From Pseudomonadota bacterium (GTDB lineage: Bacteria; Pseudomonadota; Alphaproteobacteria; Rhizobiales; Devosiaceae), in assembly GCA_023436745.1 (NCBI GenBank), contig JAEZHZ010000276.1, forward strand, positions 1-7,536: a stretch of 7,536 nucleotides of DNA. The letters run 5' to 3'. Under the pieces are notes generated by a model that did not search any database, had not been told where the DNA came from, and was given only the letters and a program-made list of their open reading frames with translations. Positions 5,422 to 7,536 of this stretch are shown piece by piece. Every line of letters begins with the position of its first letter. Position 1 is the first letter of the stretch. The translations under genes were made by a program, and so were the position numbers.

Positions 5422-5717
5422 TGCGGATCTTCCTGCGTCATGCGGCCGCGGCTCAGAATGTAACGCGTGAAGGCCAGCGTCGCGAGGAAACCGAGCAGTG
5501 CCAGTGCTATGGCAATGTCGAGATAGAGCGTCAGCCCGGTCCTGATGGCGATTGCACCGACAAAGCCCATTGCCACGACCGTCAGCAGGTCGAGCGCCAG
5601 CACGCGATCGGCGAGCGTCGGGCCGATGACGATCCGCACGATCGAGACGAGCAGGGCAAGGCCCAGCAATATCAGGGCGATCATGGTTGCCCAGTCGAGC
5701 GCCAGGGCGGCGGTCAT
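5418..5717 (-). CDS. mrpF: Na+/H+ antiporter subunit F (MrpF/MnhF/PhaF)
   Basis: A 99-residue inner-membrane subunit of the Mrp antiporter. Three hydrophobic segments are visible (about 9-31, 38-59, 63-87). The loop between the first two carries RIVIGPTLADRVLALDLL (28-45), the conserved G-P-(T/S)-x-x-D-R-(V/I)-x-A-x-D signature of subunit F. YLDIAIALALLGFLATLAF (65-83) is the typical third helix. ATG at 5717 overlaps the mrpE stop by 4 nt, and a GAGGTG ribosome site precedes it. The gene overlaps mrpG by 4 nt. This compact order and size match the alphaproteobacterial Pha/Mrp operons. Confidence 0.95.
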   Translation of the reverse strand: MTAALALDWATMIALILLGLALLVSIVRIVIGPTLADRVLALDLLTVVAMGFVGAIAIRTGLTLYLDIAIALALLGFLATLAFTRYILSRGRMTQEDPQ

Positions 5718-6193
5718 GAGAACACCTCGAGGATACGGCGCTCGAAGCCTCCGGCGATGTCGGCGATGAGCGCCTCCTTGCTGTCGAGGCTCAGGACATG
5801 GACGTAGAGCTTCTTGCGGTCCTTGCTGACATCGACACTCAACGTGCCGGGCGTCAGCGTGATCAGGTTAGCGAGCAGGGTAATCTCGGCATCGGACTTC
5901 ACGGTGAGCGGAAAGGCGACGATGGCAGGGCGCACCGCCTCGTCCAGCCGCGGCGAGAGCACCACCGCCGCCACGCGGAAAGCACTGACCATCAGTTCGC
6001 GCAGGAACAGGAACACCAGCGCCAGTATCCGCCCGATCCGGCGGAACTCCAGTGGCCTCGCCACCTGCAGCCGCAGCAGGCCGATGGCGACCGCCGCGAG
6101 GGCGATGCCGAGCAGCAGGTTCGCGCCCGAGAAGGTGCCGGTCATCCCTGCCCACAGCAACGCCAGCAGCAGGATCATCAGAAGGATGTTCAC
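5714..6193 (-). CDS. mrpE: Na+/H+ antiporter subunit E (MrpE/MnhE/PhaE)
   Basis: A 159-residue Mrp subunit. Hydrophobic N-terminal segments lie at about 2-17, 23-41 and 53-80, followed by a conserved cytoplasmic C-terminal domain. Family motifs are visible: RELMVSAFRVAAVVLSP (65-81), the I-x-x-F-P-L-T region at 91-97, and ANLITLTPGTLSVDVSKD (108-125) followed by LYVHVL (129-134). The start codon is GTG (6193-6191), not ATG. It is supported by GGAGGT 5 nt upstream and by the 4-nt GTGA overlap with the mrpD stop; the in-frame ATG five codons in (6178) has no comparable ribosome site and would trim the first helix. It overlaps mrpF by 4 nt. Confidence 0.95.
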   Translation of the reverse strand: MNILLMILLLALLWAGMTGTFSGANLLLGIALAAVAIGLLRLQVARPLEFRRIGRILALVFLFLRELMVSAFRVAAVVLSPRLDEAVRPAIVAFPLTVKSDAEITLLANLITLTPGTLSVDVSKDRKKLYVHVLSLDSKEALIADIAGGFERRILEVFS

Positions 6194-7536
6194 GGCGCAC
6201 CTCCAGCGAGACCCACGGCGCTGACATAGCGGGACGGATCGAGGAAGTCGGCCGTACCGATGCGCACGGCCTCAACGACTGGATTGGGCCACAGCCCCGC
6301 CGCGACGACCACGGCGACCAGGATGCCGCTCGCGGCAAGCCGCCCGGTGCCGGCGCGGCGTTCGGATGGATGCGGCACGAGATCAGGCGGCGAGCGCCAG
6401 AATATGAAAGCCCACAGCCGGGCGCCCGCCAGCAACGTCAGCACCGCGTTGACCAGCAGCGCCGCAACCATGGCGGTGCCGATCCAGCCCGCCTCGCCGA
6501 GCCCGGCCTGGAGCAGCATAAGCTTCGGCCAGAAGCCGAGGAAGGGTGGCACCCCGGCCGCCGCAAGCACCAGCACGAAGAACAGGATCGACAGTGGTGC
6601 GTCGGCAGCATAGAGCCCGCCCATGCGCCGTGTGTCGGTCGTGTCGGTCGCGCGCTCGATCAGGCCGGCCACGAGGTAGAGCGCCGTCATGGTGAGAATG
6701 GCGTGCAGTACGTAGAAGCCGGCGCCCGCGACGCCCTGCTCCGTCGGCACGACCAGTCCCACCAGCACCACGCCGATGCCGCCGATGACGATGAAGCCGA
6801 TGGCCCGGCGCAGATTGGTCTCGGCAATGGCGCCCAGAGGGGCGATCACCAGCGTCGCCGCAGCGACCATTGCCAGCACCGGCTCCAGAACCTCGCGGCT
6901 GCCCGGCAGCAGCAGGATCATCACCCGCAGCAGCACGAACACGCCGACCTTGGTCAGCAGGCCCGCGAACAGCGCGGAGATCGGTGCCGGCGGGGTGTGG
7001 TAGGAGGCCGGCAGCCAGGCATTCACCGGGAACGCCGCCGCCTTCATGCCGAAGGCGAGCAGCAGCAGGGCTGCAACCGCGGTCATCGTCGCCGGGTTGG
7101 CGGCCGGTGCCGCCAGCCGGATGTCGGCCATGTTCAGCGTGCCCAGCAATCCATAGAGCAGCCCGAGCGACAGCAGGAAGAAGGCGGTCGCCAGGAAGTT
7201 GAGGAACCCGTATTTCACCGCGCCGTCCAGCTGGATCGGCTTGCCGCCCATCACGATCAGGCCGAACGATGAGATCAGCATCACCTCGAACCAGACATAG
7301 AGGTTGAACAGGTCGCCCGTCAGGAACGATCCGGTCACCCCGGCCAGCAGCAGCAGCGTCAGCGGGTAAAAGCCGCGTGAGACCTCGTCGTCCCGTCCGC
7401 TCTCGGCATAGACCAGCACAAGCAGCGTCACCACCGCGGAGGCCAGTGCGAAGGCGGCGCCGAAAGCGTCGGCGGTGAAGCTGATGCCAAAGGGCGGCAG
7501 CCACTTGCCCATGGTCATGCTGACCGGGCCGGCTTC
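6190..7536 (-). CDS. mrpD: Na+/H+ antiporter subunit D (MrpD/MnhD/PhaD), N-terminus off right edge
   Basis: MrpD is a large polytopic subunit related to the NuoL/M/N proton-pumping subunits of complex I. The window holds 448 residues through the TGA. The frame is open to the right edge, and six codons precede the internal Met at 7518, so that Met is not the true start; about 50 N-terminal residues are missing compared with usual lengths near 500. Numbering from that Met, key ion-path residues are present: Glu78 in LYVWFEVMLISSFG, Lys159 in LAFGMKAAAFPVNAWLP, Lys190 in GLLTKVGVF and Lys332 in PPFLGFWPKLML. Eleven or more hydrophobic segments are visible. The stop overlaps the mrpE GTG. The MrpA, B and C subunits should lie beyond the window. 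Single-gene relatives exist, but the D-E-F-G order makes this assignment firm. Confidence 0.95.
   Translation of the reverse strand, partial: EAGPVSMTMGKWLPPFGISFTADAFGAAFALASAVVTLLVLVYAESGRDDEVSRGFYPLTLLLLAGVTGSFLTGDLFNLYVWFEVMLISSFGLIVMGGKPIQLDGAVKYGFLNFLATAFFLLSLGLLYGLLGTLNMADIRLAAPAANPATMTAVAALLLLAFGMKAAAFPVNAWLPASYHTPPAPISALFAGLLTKVGVFVLLRVMILLLPGSREVLEPVLAMVAAATLVIAPLGAIAETNLRRAIGFIVIGGIGVVLVGLVVPTEQGVAGAGFYVLHAILTMTALYLVAGLIERATDTTDTRRMGGLYAADAPLSILFFVLVLAAAGVPPFLGFWPKLMLLQAGLGEAGWIGTAMVAALLVNAVLTLLAGARLWAFIFWRSPPDLVPHPSERRAGTGRLAASGILVAVVVAAGLWPNPVVEAVRIGTADFLDPSRYVSAVGLAGGAP
6199..6204 (-). promoter_or_regulatory. Shine-Dalgarno GGAGGT that fixes the mrpE GTG start
   Basis: GGAGGT lies 5 nt before GTG 6193, inside the last codons of mrpD. 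It is the main reason for choosing the GTG over the ATG five codons later. Confidence 0.8.

Noticed and set aside
6052..7272. 406-codon open frame on the plus strand over mrpD and mrpE
   Set aside because: It is antisense to conserved antiporter subunits; the translation is a low-complexity Gln/Arg/His/Gly mix with no recognisable motif.
7510..7518. Met codons at 7518 and 7512 as the true start of mrpD
   Set aside because: The frame continues open upstream to the window edge, no good ribosome site precedes these codons, and the N-terminal helix of the family would be missing.

Overview
The window is GC-rich, densely coded alphaproteobacterial DNA. A MucR/Ros regulator with the alphaproteobacterial zinc-binding pattern, a DivJ/PleC-like histidine kinase, a DUF6456 protein beside a DnaA-domain-IV-like protein, and a multisubunit (Mrp) Na+/H+ antiporter operon together suggest Sphingomonadales, perhaps Erythrobacteraceae. 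That placement is inferred from gene content, not from an rRNA or marker-gene comparison. It looks like ordinary chromosome: I see no IS element, CRISPR array, phage gene, tRNA or rRNA.

Layout from left to right. On the minus strand, 1-2404 holds a two-gene unit: a membrane-bound PAS histidine kinase, then, sharing an ATGA stop/start, a membrane-anchored protein with a peptidoglycan-binding domain that runs off the left edge. After a 276-bp spacer, two plus-strand genes follow: a small membrane-anchored protein of unknown function and the sulfur-transfer protein gene sufE. The stop codon of sufE overlaps that of a convergent minus-strand pair: a standalone DnaA-domain-IV-like DNA-binding protein followed, with an 11-nt overlap, by a DUF6456 protein. 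This pair has the best promoter candidate of the window (4359-4388), with a palindrome over its -10 box. Next come a strong UUCG-loop hairpin terminator, mucR (minus), an A+T-richer 139-bp upstream region, and the distal part of an Mrp operon (minus, order D-E-F-G, every junction a 4-nt overlap). mrpD runs off the right edge; mrpA, B and C are presumably beyond it.

How the genes may work together: MrpD-G form part of a monovalent cation/proton antiporter, and SufE feeds sulfur to Fe-S cluster assembly. The kinase, the DnaA-like protein and MucR all belong to families that include cell-cycle or replication regulators in alphaproteobacteria. Their closeness here is suggestive only. The least understood parts are the DnaA-like/DUF6456 pair, the kinase/peptidoglycan-binding pair and the small protein upstream of sufE.
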